Counted from the stretch's first letter, positions 15,473-23,974 are shown. The stretch: 63,764 nucleotides of DNA from Clostridiales bacterium Firm_08 (GCA_001604045.1 LVAN01000003.1:1-63764), one strand, 5' to 3'. The notes: generated by a model not told the origin, from the sequence alone. A program made the numbers and translations.

Positions 15473-16120
15473 ATGGCGACGGTCAGACAGGCGTACACGT
15501 CGGTGTACGCGAAAAATACGGGCAGTTATTCCCGCGCGGTCCGTCAAAAACTGACGGAGTACGAGCGTGAGTACGAGAAAAAAACCGGCGCCGCGGCGGA
15601 AAAACTGCGGCAGGCGTACGGAAGTTACGAGAGAAAACGCCGCGCCGTCCCGCAGGCGGCGCGGGCGGCGGGCATCAGCGGCGGGAGCGTCAGCGACCGC
15701 CGGATCGCGCAGAGGACGGCGCTCGCGGACGCCGTGCGCGCGGCGGCGGAGACCGACAGGGCGGCTTATCAGACGCTGAAAGACAAGACGGATCGCGCGG
15801 TCGTCACCGAGGAAGCGCGCATCGCCCGGGAGAGGGCGGCGGCCGCCGCCGCTCTGCGGAAAGCCGCCGAAAAAGAACAGGCGGCGGCGGAAAAGACGGC
15901 GGCGAAAACGGCGAAAAAGAAAACGTCGTCCGCCGGGAAAAAGAAGACCGCCGGGACCGGAAAGGCGGTCAAGGCGGCGGTCCGGGGCGTGAAAAAAGCG
16001 GTGTCCGTCGAAAAGAGCGCCGCCGCCGGGCGGCATAAGCAGACGGTGAAGACCGTCCTGCAAAGCGCGCTGACAGGCGCCGCCACGGCGGGGATCGATA
16101 TCCGGCGGAAAAAGAAATAG
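15473..16120 (+). CDS. Basic Ala/Lys-rich phage protein, possible internal virion or DNA-binding protein
   Basis: 215 residues. The first 150 form long Ala-rich helices (MATVRQAYTSVYAK..., REYEKKTGAAAEKLRQAY). Residues about 145-190 are histone-H1-like (AKTAKKKTSSAGKKKTAG) and the C-terminus ends RRKKK. AAGGAGGATCAT gives an ideal ribosome site 11 bases after the nozzle gene. As the last gene of the cassette it may be an ejected internal protein or a DNA-condensing protein. No family was recognised. Confidence 0.6.
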   Translation: MATVRQAYTSVYAKNTGSYSRAVRQKLTEYEREYEKKTGAAAEKLRQAYGSYERKRRAVPQAARAAGISGGSVSDRRIAQRTALADAVRAAAETDRAAYQTLKDKTDRAVVTEEARIARERAAAAAALRKAAEKEQAAAEKTAAKTAKKKTSSAGKKKTAGTGKAVKAAVRGVKKAVSVEKSAAAGRHKQTVKTVLQSALTGAATAGIDIRRKKK

Positions 16121-16194
16121 CGCGGGCGCGCGGCGGGGACCCCTTCTGTCATTTTCGCTAAAATGCGATCGCTATTCTTGTGCAGATTGCCATA

Positions 16195-16223
16195 TTGCAG
16201 AAAAGCGGCAAATATAGTATACT
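16195..16223 (+). promoter_or_regulatory. Sigma-A promoter of the first solute-binding protein gene
   Basis: TTGCAG (16195-16200) and TATACT (16218-16223) with a 17-base spacer. The leader then holds a small hairpin GGCAAAG...CTTTGCC at about 16229-16250. Start codon at 16291. Confidence 0.7.
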
Positions 16224-16290
16224 AATAAGGCAAAGACGGAACTCTTTGCCGAATTGTTACGCAGTAATGAGAAGAAAGAAGGGATACCAC

Positions 16291-18018
16291 TTGAAAAAGA
16301 TCAAAAGACTTGTCGTGTTTCTCGTCGTTTTGACGATGGCGCTGTCTCTGATGGTCGCCTGCCGTCCGTCCGATGACGATGATGAGATCTCCGTCGTCAG
16401 CCCGGGCAACAAGGGGACGACTTCGCAGACCACCGACAACGGCGGCACAGTCGACAACGGCGGCACGTCCGACAACGGCGGCACGACCGACAACGGCGGC
16501 ACGGCCGACAACAGCGGCACGACCGACAACGGCGGTACGACCAACAACGGCGGCACGACCAACAACAGCGGTACGACCAACAACAGCGGCACGACCAACA
16601 ACGGCGGTTCGAGCAACAGCGGCGGCACGACCAAGACGGCGAACTCCGACATCGAGATTGTCAGCACCTCCGAGAACCCGCTGCTTGTCAAGGGCAAGGC
16701 GATCAACCGTGAAGCCAAGGTCTCCTATGATCTTGATAAGACGGGCTTTGTCAAGAACACCAAACTCAGCGATCTGAAAGGCAAGACCTTCACGCTGTAC
16801 ACCGGCGTTGACTACGGAATCTGGAGTTACTACAACAAGAGCGAGAAGCTCGTCAACGAATGGCAGTGGTTCAAGGACATCAAGAGCGTGTACGGCTGCA
16901 CCATCAAGTATGTGCGCTGCGCGCCGGGCAACAACGTCGTCCGTCCTTTCCAGGCGATGAGCGCCGGTAAGGACATCGACCTGATCACCACCCACGTCGC
17001 CTCTTTCCCGTACATCTGCAACATCCTGGAGCCGCTTGACAGTTATGTGGATATGAACAGCTTCAAGAACTCCGTCGGACTTGACCCGCAGATCACCTCC
17101 CTGACCAAATGGAAGGGCAAGAACATCTGCCTTGGCGCGGCGTGCGCGCTGGGCGCTCTCAACTACAACGCGACGTTCATCAAAAACCAGGGTCTCGAGG
17201 ATCCCTATGAACTGTTCAAAAAGGGACAGTGGAACTGGACCAACTTCAAGAAGTATATGAACGGTCTGCCCGCCACTGACGCGCAGGGACGGAAGGTCAT
17301 CGGCATGGCGACCTGGTCGCAGTACTGGTATTGGGCGAGCACCAACGGCAAAGCGTGCTTTGAGATCGACAGCGACAACACCAGCGGCGGCATCATCAAC
17401 AATATGGAGACTCCTGAGGTCAAAGAGACCTACGTCTGGCTGGAAGGCGTCTGCAAATCCTCTAAGTGCGTCTACTACAACGGTAGCAGTAGTAACTATT
17501 TCTGGGGCACCAAACCTGACTATTATTGCTGTATGCAGTACGGCAACGTCGGCGTCAACGTCGCCGGCATCCTGGAGGATTACAACAAGACCAACAAGTA
17601 CTTCTGGGTCCCGTTCCCCAAGAACGAGAAGAACAGTAAAGCGGTCAACCACGTTGAAGTCTACGGCTACGGCATCGGCATCCCGCGGAAAACGACCAAA
17701 CCCGCCAACCGCGCGGCGGCGGTCAAGTTCTGCGAGCTGTGGTGCAACCGCTACGCCGAGGCGAAGTTCGACGGTCTGATCGACAAGTCGAAATTCACCC
17801 ACGAACAGGCGATGGAAGTCTACAACTTCGGTATGACCAACGCCCGCTTCGGTCTCGGTTCCGGCGTCGGAAAACTCGCATCCTATGCCTCCGGCAAGGA
17901 CACCAACTTCAACAAGTCCATCACCGACGCGTCCTTCTCGACGGCGTCCTGTCTGCAAAAAATGTACAACTACGCCAAACAGGAAGTCGCCAACGTCCTG
18001 AAATTCGGTATCCAATAA
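16291..18018 (+). CDS. Extracellular solute-binding lipoprotein (family 1-like), tandem copy 1
   Basis: 575 residues from a TTG start that aligns exactly with the ATG of the neighbouring paralogue; an in-frame ATG at 16267 is possible. The lipoprotein signal peptide has lipobox LMVAC with Cys24. A roughly 70-residue linker of NGGTTDNGGT-type repeats follows, then a solute-binding domain with QWNWTNFKKYMNGL, typical of family-1 sugar-binding proteins of ABC importers. No permease gene is nearby, so it must share one encoded elsewhere or act alone. From about residue 125 it is nearly identical to the downstream copy, indicating recent duplication or gene conversion, while linkers differ completely. 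Confidence 0.85.
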   Translation: MKKIKRLVVFLVVLTMALSLMVACRPSDDDDEISVVSPGNKGTTSQTTDNGGTVDNGGTSDNGGTTDNGGTADNSGTTDNGGTTNNGGTTNNSGTTNNSGTTNNGGSSNSGGTTKTANSDIEIVSTSENPLLVKGKAINREAKVSYDLDKTGFVKNTKLSDLKGKTFTLYTGVDYGIWSYYNKSEKLVNEWQWFKDIKSVYGCTIKYVRCAPGNNVVRPFQAMSAGKDIDLITTHVASFPYICNILEPLDSYVDMNSFKNSVGLDPQITSLTKWKGKNICLGAACALGALNYNATFIKNQGLEDPYELFKKGQWNWTNFKKYMNGLPATDAQGRKVIGMATWSQYWYWASTNGKACFEIDSDNTSGGIINNMETPEVKETYVWLEGVCKSSKCVYYNGSSSNYFWGTKPDYYCCMQYGNVGVNVAGILEDYNKTNKYFWVPFPKNEKNSKAVNHVEVYGYGIGIPRKTTKPANRAAAVKFCELWCNRYAEAKFDGLIDKSKFTHEQAMEVYNFGMTNARFGLGSGVGKLASYASGKDTNFNKSITDASFSTASCLQKMYNYAKQEVANVLKFGIQ

Positions 18019-18040
18019 AAACCGGAATTCACAAAACAAA

Positions 18041-18074
18041 GACCCCGAAAGCAAATGCTTTCGGGGTCTTTTTT
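18041..18074 (+). terminator. Intrinsic terminator after solute-binding protein 1
   Basis: GACCCCGAAAGC and its complement enclose AAAT, followed by T6. Confidence 0.9.
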
Positions 18075-18198
18075 GCTGAATTTTAAAAAACAGGCGAGAG
18101 TTTTTTTATTTGGAGCGAACGCTTTCAGAAACTTTTTTATAAATTTAAAAAAACAGGTGAGAGTTTTTCCTCTTTTGTACGTCTAATATATAGAGAAG

Positions 18199-18252
18199 GT
18201 CAAGGCTGTCCCGCGATACGGCGTTTTGTCTTTATCGCGGGGAAACCTTGAC
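18199..18252 (+). promoter_or_regulatory. Long hairpin in the leader of solute-binding protein 2
   Basis: Outer stem GTCAAGG/CCTTGAC (7 bp) and inner stem CCCGCGATA/TATCGCGGG (9 bp) form one two-stem hairpin ending 30 bases before the ATG. No T-run follows, so it is not a terminator. It may stabilise the mRNA or bind a regulator. Upstream, at about 18082-18170, an AT-rich stretch carries two copies of TTTAAAAAA-CAGG-GAGAG. Confidence 0.55.
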
Positions 18253-18281
18253 ACTATACGTATACAAAGGAGGAATTGAAA

Positions 18282-19988
18282 ATGAAAAGCGTGAAAAAGA
18301 TCCTCGCGCTTCTTCTGATTTTGACGATGGCGATGACCTTGATGGTCGCCTGCCGGCCGTCAGAAGAGGAAGAGGCGGTGCTGGATACCAAGAAGGGCAC
18401 CACGACGGCGCCGAACAGCGACAACGACGGAACGGTCGATCAGGACGGTCAGCCGACAGATCAGACAGGTCCCTCGACCAACGATCAGACGGTAGATCCG
18501 ACCAATCCCTCGACCAACGATCAGACGGTGGATCCGACCAATCCCTCGACCAACGATCAGACGACGGATCCGACCAAACCCGGCACCAATCAGGGGCAAA
18601 CACAGCGCCCCGGCAAGGAGATCGACACTACCCCCGCGACGGAAAACCCGCTGCTTGTCAAGGGCAAGGCGATCAATCGTGAAGCCAAGGTCTCCTATGA
18701 TCTTGATAAGACGGGCTTTGTCAAGAACACCAAACTCAGCGATCTGAAAGGCAAGACCTTCACGCTGTACACCGGCGTTGACTACGCGATCTGGAGCTAC
18801 TACAACCAAAGCGAAAAATACATCAACGAGTGGCAGTGGTTCAAGGACATCAAGAGCGTATACGGCTGCACCATTAAATATGTGCGCTGCGCGCCGGGCA
18901 ACAACGTCGTCCGTCCTTTCCAGGCGATGAGCGCCGGCAAGGATATCGACCTGATCACCACCCACGTCGCCTCCTTCCCGTACATCTGCAACATCCTGGA
19001 GCCGCTGGACGGTTACGTGGATATGAAAAACTTCAAGAACTCCGTCGGACTTGACCCGCAGTTGACCGAGCAGACCAAGTGGAAGGGAAAATATATATGC
19101 CTCGGCGCCACCTGCGCGCTGGGCGCGCTCAATTACAACGCGACCTATATCAAGAGCCAGGGACTGGACGATCCCTATGAGTTGTTCAAAAAAGGACAGT
19201 GGACCTGGGCGAACTTCAAAAAGTATATGAACGGTCTGCCCGCCACCGACTCTCAGGGACGTAAGCTCATCGGCATGGCGACCTGGTCGCAGTACTGGTA
19301 TTGGGCGCCCACCAACGGCAAGGCCTGCTTTGAGATCGACGGCAACAATCCCAGCGGCGGCATCATCAACAATATGGAGACTCCCGAGGTCAAGGAGACT
19401 TTCGTCTGGCTGGAAGGCGTCTGCAAATCCTCGAAATGTACCTATTACAACGGTTCTACCGGTGACTGGTTCTGGGGCACCAAATCCGACGCCTACTGCT
19501 GTATGCAGTACGGCAACCTCGGCGTCAACGTCGCGGGCATCAAGGAGGATTTCAACAAGAAAAACCGCTATTTCTGGGTCCCGTTCCCCAAAAACGAGAA
19601 AAACAGCAACGCGATCAACCACGTTGAGATCTACGGCTACGGCATCGGCATCCCGCGCAAGACGACCAAACCCGCCAACCGCGCGGCGGCGGTCAAGTTC
19701 TGCGAGTTGTGGTGCAACCGCTACGCGGAGGCGAAGTTCGACGGTCTGATCGACAAGTCGAAATTCACCTATGAGCAGGCGATGGAAGTTTACAACTTCG
19801 GTCTGACCAACAGCCGGTTCGGCCTTGGCTCCGGCGTCGGAAAACTCGCGTCCTACGCCTCCGGCAAGGACACCAACTTCAACAAGTCCATCACCGACGC
19901 GTCCTTCTCGACGGCGTCCTGTCTGCAAAAAATGTACAACTACGCCAAACAGGAAGTCGCCAACGTCTTGAAATTCGGCGTGCAATAA
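18282..19988 (+). CDS. Extracellular solute-binding lipoprotein (family 1-like), tandem copy 2
   Basis: 568 residues; the ATG at 18282 follows AAAGGAGG with ideal spacing. Lipobox LMVAC again places the lipidated Cys at 24. The linker is different from copy 1, with repeats of STNDQTVDPTNP. The mature binding domain is highly similar to the first copy, including WQWFKDIKSVYGC and YGYGIGIPRKTTKPANRAA. It is transcribed separately (terminators on both sides, own structured leader), so the two copies may be expressed under different conditions. The ligand is unknown; carbohydrate or glycan fragments are likely from family knowledge. Confidence 0.85.
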   Translation: MKSVKKILALLLILTMAMTLMVACRPSEEEEAVLDTKKGTTTAPNSDNDGTVDQDGQPTDQTGPSTNDQTVDPTNPSTNDQTVDPTNPSTNDQTTDPTKPGTNQGQTQRPGKEIDTTPATENPLLVKGKAINREAKVSYDLDKTGFVKNTKLSDLKGKTFTLYTGVDYAIWSYYNQSEKYINEWQWFKDIKSVYGCTIKYVRCAPGNNVVRPFQAMSAGKDIDLITTHVASFPYICNILEPLDGYVDMKNFKNSVGLDPQLTEQTKWKGKYICLGATCALGALNYNATYIKSQGLDDPYELFKKGQWTWANFKKYMNGLPATDSQGRKLIGMATWSQYWYWAPTNGKACFEIDGNNPSGGIINNMETPEVKETFVWLEGVCKSSKCTYYNGSTGDWFWGTKSDAYCCMQYGNLGVNVAGIKEDFNKKNRYFWVPFPKNEKNSNAINHVEIYGYGIGIPRKTTKPANRAAAVKFCELWCNRYAEAKFDGLIDKSKFTYEQAMEVYNFGLTNSRFGLGSGVGKLASYASGKDTNFNKSITDASFSTASCLQKMYNYAKQEVANVLKFGVQ

Positions 19989-20020
19989 ACTGTTTCCCGT
20001 CCCTTTCGGGATACCTGTTT

Positions 20021-20059
20021 CCGGGCGCGGCTGTCTGCCGCGCCCGGTTTCCTTTTTTT
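20021..20059 (+). terminator. Intrinsic terminator after solute-binding protein 2
   Basis: CCGGGCGCGGC and GCCGCGCCCGG enclose TGTCT; a T7 run follows after TTTCC. Confidence 0.85.
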
Positions 20060-20093
20060 GTTGAGTTTTTTTGATATTTTTTTTCGCGGACTA

Positions 20094-20121
20094 TTGACAT
20101 CCGGTGACCAGGTGTTACAAT
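20094..20121 (+). promoter_or_regulatory. Sigma-A promoter of MATE transporter 1
   Basis: TTGACA (20094-20099) and TACAAT (20116-20121) with 16-base spacing. The expected start site is near the GTG at 20126, which argues for the downstream ATG at 20189 as translation start. Confidence 0.7.
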
Positions 20122-20188
20122 AAACGTGGAAATCCCCCAAAAGCCCCTTTGCAACACGGTGTCACCCACCGGGAAAGCGATCGTTCTG

Positions 20189-21577
20189 ATGAAAAGCAAC
20201 GTCGATATGTGCCGCGGTCCGATACTGCGCGGCATCATTCGCTACACGATCCCGATCATTCTGACAAATTTTCTCCACCTCGCGTTCAACGCGGCGGATC
20301 TGATCGTCGTCGGCAGATTTTGCGGCAGTCTTTCCGTGGCGGCCGTGGGAGCGACCGGCGCGCTGACCGCCACTTTTGTCAATCTTTTCAACGGAATGTC
20401 CATCGGCACCGGCGTCTGCGTGGCGCAGTCAGCGGGCGCGGGCAGTAAACGGCAGCTTCACCGCGCCGTCCATACCACGGTGCCGCTGGCACTGCTGCTG
20501 GGGATCTCGATGACGGCGATCGCTCTCTGTTTCGCGCCGGGCATCCTGCGCGTGATGGGAACACCGGAGGATATCCTGCCGCTGTCCACCACATATGTTC
20601 GCATTTTCTTTTTCGGCATCACGCTGGATCTCCTTTACAATTACAGCGCCGCCGTTCTGCGGGCCATAGGGGAGTCCCGCAAGCCGCTGATCTTTCTGAC
20701 GTCGGCGGGCGTTCTGAACGTGGCGCTCAACCTTTTGTTCGTCATCGGGTTTAAAATGGATGTGGCGGGCGTGGCGCTGGCGACAACGCTTTCCAAACTG
20801 CTGTCCGCGGCGCTGGTCCTTGCCTCGCTGATGCGGCGCACCGACGCGTGCAAACTGCGTCTGCGGGAAATGCATATCTATAAAGCGCAACTGTTCAAGA
20901 TCCTGCACATCGGCATCCCCGCGGGGATCCAGGCGTCGCTGTTCGGCATCGCCAACATCACGGTGCAGTCCTCCGTCAATTCGCTGGGCAGCGTGGTGGT
21001 GAGCGGCAACGCCGCCGCCGCCAACATCGGCAACTTTATCTGTACCGGGATGAACTCCGTCTCAACGGCGGCGATGAATTTCATCGGGCAGAACGTCGGC
21101 GCGCAAAATCCGCGGCGGGTGCGGCAGATCTACCATACCTGCCTTGCGCTTGTGACCGTTGTCGGGATGGCGATGAGCGCGCTGCTCTGGATCTTCGCCA
21201 GGCCGCTGCTCGGCATCTATATCACCGACTCGCCGCAGGCGATCGATTACGGCGTGCTTCGCGTCACGGTGGTAGGGCTTTCCTATTTTTTGTGCGGCAT
21301 GGTGGACGTTTCAAGTTCCAGCATCCGGGGGATGGGCGTCAGCGTCATCACGATGTTCAATTCCCTGCTCGGCGCGTGCGGGCTCAGGATCCTGTGGATC
21401 CTTACCGTTTTTTCCCTTCCGCAATTCCACACGCCGGTGGGACTTTACCTTTGCTATCCCGTCTCCTGGGCGATCACCTTTCTCGCGCACGCGATCACTT
21501 ACCGGATCGTGTTCCACCGCTGGGTGGACCGCATTCACGGCGCGCGGGAGAAGGAGGCCGTCCCCGCGAAAGTATGA
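20189..21577 (+). CDS. MATE-family efflux transporter 1
   Basis: About 462 residues with twelve predicted membrane segments in two six-helix halves. The start MKSNVDMCRGPILRGIIRYTIP and the FNAADLIVVGRFCG block are typical of the DinF/NorM-like MATE group in Clostridia. These proteins export cationic drugs or metabolites by Na+ or H+ antiport. An upstream in-frame GTG at 20126 coincides with the likely transcription start, so the ATG at 20189 was chosen, although its ribosome site (GGGAAAG) is weak. Its own promoter and terminator indicate a single-gene unit. The substrate is unknown. Confidence 0.88.
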   Translation: MKSNVDMCRGPILRGIIRYTIPIILTNFLHLAFNAADLIVVGRFCGSLSVAAVGATGALTATFVNLFNGMSIGTGVCVAQSAGAGSKRQLHRAVHTTVPLALLLGISMTAIALCFAPGILRVMGTPEDILPLSTTYVRIFFFGITLDLLYNYSAAVLRAIGESRKPLIFLTSAGVLNVALNLLFVIGFKMDVAGVALATTLSKLLSAALVLASLMRRTDACKLRLREMHIYKAQLFKILHIGIPAGIQASLFGIANITVQSSVNSLGSVVVSGNAAAANIGNFICTGMNSVSTAAMNFIGQNVGAQNPRRVRQIYHTCLALVTVVGMAMSALLWIFARPLLGIYITDSPQAIDYGVLRVTVVGLSYFLCGMVDVSSSSIRGMGVSVITMFNSLLGACGLRILWILTVFSLPQFHTPVGLYLCYPVSWAITFLAHAITYRIVFHRWVDRIHGAREKEAVPAKV

Positions 21578-21594
21578 TCGGAATTGAATAGAAA

Positions 21595-21637
21595 ACGGGC
21601 GCGCCGCGAGATGAAAAGCGGCGGCGCCCGTTTTTTT
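21595..21637 (+). terminator. Intrinsic terminator after MATE 1
   Basis: ACGGGCGC-GCCGC pairs with GCGGC-GGCGCCCGT and is followed by T7. Confidence 0.85.
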
Positions 21638-21702
21638 CACGCCGCGGCCGGTGCTTTCATAGAATAGGTCAGATGATTTTTCAAGGCAGGGGAGTGGTAA
21701 GG

Positions 21703-22488
21703 ATGACGACGGCGGGGATCCTCGCGGCGGATGAGAGATTTGACGCGGTGTTTGATATCTTACGGCAAAGCGGGATGGAGTGCCGCAGGATCGCGCGGGG
21801 AGAGACGGCGGACGTCGATCTGCTCGTTTTGCCGCTGCCGCTGTCCGACGATACCGCCCCGGCGCTTGAGCCGCTTTTCCGCGCGCACCGCGGCAAGCGG
21901 GCGTTCGGCGGCAAGTGCGGCGCGGCGGTAAGAGAGCTGGCGGAGAAATACGACGTGTTTCTCACCGATTACTGTGAGTATGAGCCGTTCGCCGTCCGCA
22001 ACGCCGTCCCTACGGCGGAGGGCGCTTTGGAGATCGCGATGAGGGAGACGAAACGGACGCTTTGCGGCGCGAAAGTTATGGTGTGCGGGTTCGGCAGGAT
22101 CGGCAAGATCCTTTCAAACCGTCTGCGGGCGCTGGGAAGCGAGGTCACCGTGTCCACCACCGACCCCGCGAACGAGGCGTGGTGCGGGGCGCTCGGCTAC
22201 CGCTGCGTCTCTCACCGGGACCTTGTGCGCACGGCAATGGAACAGGACATCGTGTTCAGCACCGCGCCCGCGCGGATCTTCGATCGGGCGGCGCTTGAAA
22301 AGTGCCGGCGGGAAACGCTGTTTGTCGACCTTTCCGGCAGACCCGGCAGTATTGACGCCGCCGCGCCGGGGTTTCGCGTCGTACAGGCGTTCGGACTGCC
22401 CGGCAGGGTCGCGCCCCGCGCCGCGGGAGAGATCATCGCAAAATGTATTATAAAGTTATGGAAGGAGGACGCCTATGGAACCGGATAA
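21703..22488 (+). CDS. dpaA: Dipicolinate synthase subunit A
   Basis: About 261 residues. The diagnostic block NAVPTAEGALEIAMRETKRT is followed by VCGFGRIGKILSNRLRALG, an NAD(P)-binding Rossmann loop as in SpoVFA. With DpaB it makes dipicolinic acid from a lysine-pathway dihydrodipicolinate-derived intermediate in the mother cell; DPA gives spores heat resistance. GCAGGGGAG at about 21687 points to the ATG at 21703. The end overlaps dpaB by 14 bases. Together with spoIIGA-sigE-sigG further on it shows the organism can sporulate. Confidence 0.93.
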   Translation: MTTAGILAADERFDAVFDILRQSGMECRRIARGETADVDLLVLPLPLSDDTAPALEPLFRAHRGKRAFGGKCGAAVRELAEKYDVFLTDYCEYEPFAVRNAVPTAEGALEIAMRETKRTLCGAKVMVCGFGRIGKILSNRLRALGSEVTVSTTDPANEAWCGALGYRCVSHRDLVRTAMEQDIVFSTAPARIFDRAALEKCRRETLFVDLSGRPGSIDAAAPGFRVVQAFGLPGRVAPRAAGEIIAKCIIKLWKEDAYGTG

Positions 22489-23059
22489 ACAGCGGCTCGG
22501 TGTGGCGCTGTGCGGCTCCTTCTGCACGTTTTCACAGGTGCTGCCTCAAATCAAAGGGTTGTGCGAAAGGTACGACGTCATCCCCATCGTATCCGAGGCG
22601 GTGTATGCCACCGATACGAGGTTCGGCAAAGCGCGGGATCATATCCGGGCGCTGGAGGAGATGACCGGAAGGCCGGTCCTGCACACCATCGCGGAAACGG
22701 AGCCGATCGGGCCCAAAAAGATGCTGGACGCGCTGCTGGTCGCGCCCTGCACCGGCAATACGCTCGCGAAGATCGCGGCCGGCATCGCCGACACGTCGGT
22801 CACGCTTGCCGTCAAGGCGCATCTGCGCAATGAGCGGCCGGTGATCCTCGCGCCGTCGACCAACGACGCGCTCGCGGCGGCGGCAAAAAACATCGGCGCG
22901 CTGCTCGCGCGCCGTCATTTTTATGTTGTGCCGTTCGGACAGGACGAGCCGCGAGGCAAACCGAGAAGCGCCGTGGCGGATATGCGGCGTATCCCGCAGG
23001 CTGTCGCCGCCGCCCTGCGCGGGGAGCAGCTCCAGCCTGTGCTGATAGGAGCGGAATAA
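22475..23059 (+). CDS. dpaB: Dipicolinate synthase subunit B (flavoprotein)
   Basis: 194 residues of the SpoVFB flavoprotein family: LGVALCGSFCTF at the N-terminus, VSEAVYATDTRFG, and LLVAPCTGNTLAKIAAGIADT, the last being the phosphopantothenoylcysteine-decarboxylase-like flavin site. GGAAGGAGGACGCCT within the dpaA 3' end is its ribosome site, so the two subunits are translationally coupled. The gene ends at a 13-bp terminator hairpin. The length is normal for the family. Confidence 0.93.
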   Translation: MEPDKQRLGVALCGSFCTFSQVLPQIKGLCERYDVIPIVSEAVYATDTRFGKARDHIRALEEMTGRPVLHTIAETEPIGPKKMLDALLVAPCTGNTLAKIAAGIADTSVTLAVKAHLRNERPVILAPSTNDALAAAAKNIGALLARRHFYVVPFGQDEPRGKPRSAVADMRRIPQAVAAALRGEQLQPVLIGAE

Positions 23060-23063
23060 TAAA

Positions 23064-23106
23064 CAAGGAGACAGGGAACCGTCCCCTGTCTCCTTGAATT
23101 TTTTTA
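23064..23106. terminator. Bidirectional terminator between dpaB and the HAD gene
   Basis: CAAGGAGACAGGG pairs with CCCTGTCTCCTTG around a short loop; T7 follows on the plus side. The convergent HAD gene ends at 23104, within the same element. Confidence 0.85.
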
Positions 23107-23913
23107 TTTATAAATCTCACATAGTATTTTCCGTATTTCATCCACTGATGAGAAAACCGCGGTGGGGGTGATACCGTATTTCGGGATATCCTCAACGGTG
23201 CTTTCGCCGCTCAGCACCAGAAGGCTCTGCGCCTTTGTGCCCCGCGCCACCGCGATATCGGTATAAAGTCTGTCGCCGACGAAGGCGACTTCCTCCTCCT
23301 TATAGCCTGTGACGTCCAGCACATATTCCAGCGTGCGGCGGCTGGGTTTTCCGAAATATTCGACAGGCGAGACGCCGGTCGACGTCGTGATCAGGGCGAA
23401 GATGGAACCGCAGTCGGGGATGAAACCGTCCTCGACGGGGCAGTTGAGATCGGGATTGACGCCGTAGACCGGCACGCCCTTCCGGATGAAAGAACAGGCT
23501 TTGGCGAGGCGGTCGTAGGCAAGGGTCGTGTCAAAGCCCACGACAACGACCGTCGGGTCGCTTTCGGTCAGCGTGACGCCCGCCGCCTCAAAATCGGCGC
23601 GCAGATAGGGCGTCCCAAGCAAAAAGACGCGCGCGTCCGGCAGGTTTTTCCGTAAATAGCGCAGTATCACGGCGTTGGAGATCATCACCCTGCCGTCGCC
23701 GCCCGGCACTCCCATTTTGCGCAGTTTTTCCTCGTAGAAGGGCACGTTTTTGGAGGAATTGTTGGTGTAAAAGTAATGGTCGATCCCAAAGGGCGCGAGA
23801 CAGCGGATAAATTCATCCGCGCCGGGGATGAGTTTGCCGCCGAGGTAGATGGTGCCGTCCATATCCAGCACAAAGCATTTGATCTTTTTGAGTATTTCGA
23901 TACGCGGATCCAT
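23104..23913 (-). CDS. HAD-IIA hydrolase (NagD/AraL-like sugar phosphatase)
   Basis: 269 residues. Motif I is FVLDMDGTIYLG (residues 14-25) and motif II is FYTNNSSKN. A C2 cap domain follows, then motif III/IV VAFVGDRLYTDIAVARG near 215. This arrangement defines the NagD/4-nitrophenylphosphatase subfamily, which dephosphorylates small phosphosugars or nucleotides with Mg2+. AAAAGGAGTTTTGAA precedes the ATG at 23913. It is divergently transcribed from mrp. The substrate cannot be given. Confidence 0.88.
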   Translation of the reverse strand: MDPRIEILKKIKCFVLDMDGTIYLGGKLIPGADEFIRCLAPFGIDHYFYTNNSSKNVPFYEEKLRKMGVPGGDGRVMISNAVILRYLRKNLPDARVFLLGTPYLRADFEAAGVTLTESDPTVVVVGFDTTLAYDRLAKACSFIRKGVPVYGVNPDLNCPVEDGFIPDCGSIFALITTSTGVSPVEYFGKPSRRTLEYVLDVTGYKEEEVAFVGDRLYTDIAVARGTKAQSLLVLSGESTVEDIPKYGITPTAVFSSVDEIRKILCEIYK

Positions 23914-23974
23914 TTCAAAACTCCTTTTTTGATGTCGCTAATATCTTATCATATAAGAGTGGAAAAATCAACCG

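Larger units (their letters stand above)
3429..16120 (+). mobile_element. Podovirus-like structural and lysis cassette without integrase (prophage remnant or domesticated element)
   Basis: Fourteen tightly packed, co-directional genes cover small and large terminase, portal, fibre, endolysin, holin, scaffold, P22-like coat, head-tail connector, nozzle and a basic protein. No integrase, excisionase, repressor, replication gene, tape measure or tail-tube gene is present, and no flanking direct repeat was seen. The absence of long-tail genes and the P22-like coat, connector and nozzle suggest a short-tailed particle. GC and codon use match the host except in the fibre region (about 7.25-10.1 kb), which is AT-richer. 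It could be a decayed prophage, a satellite, or a gene-transfer-agent-like domesticated cassette. Confidence 0.75.

Noticed and set aside
16430-16640. Short tandem repeats as a possible CRISPR or regulatory array
   Set aside because: The repeats are 15-base codon units in frame inside a lipoprotein gene and encode its Thr/Asn/Gly linker.
16222-18054. Open frame antisense to solute-binding protein 1 with repeated VVGRAA units
   Set aside because: The repeat is the reverse reading of the NGGT linker repeats. The plus-strand protein has a lipobox and a binding domain, so the antisense frame is not a gene.
20122-20188. Riboswitch in the leader of MATE transporter 1
   Set aside because: The 65-base leader has no convincing multi-stem fold or known aptamer motif such as guanidine or xanthine classes.
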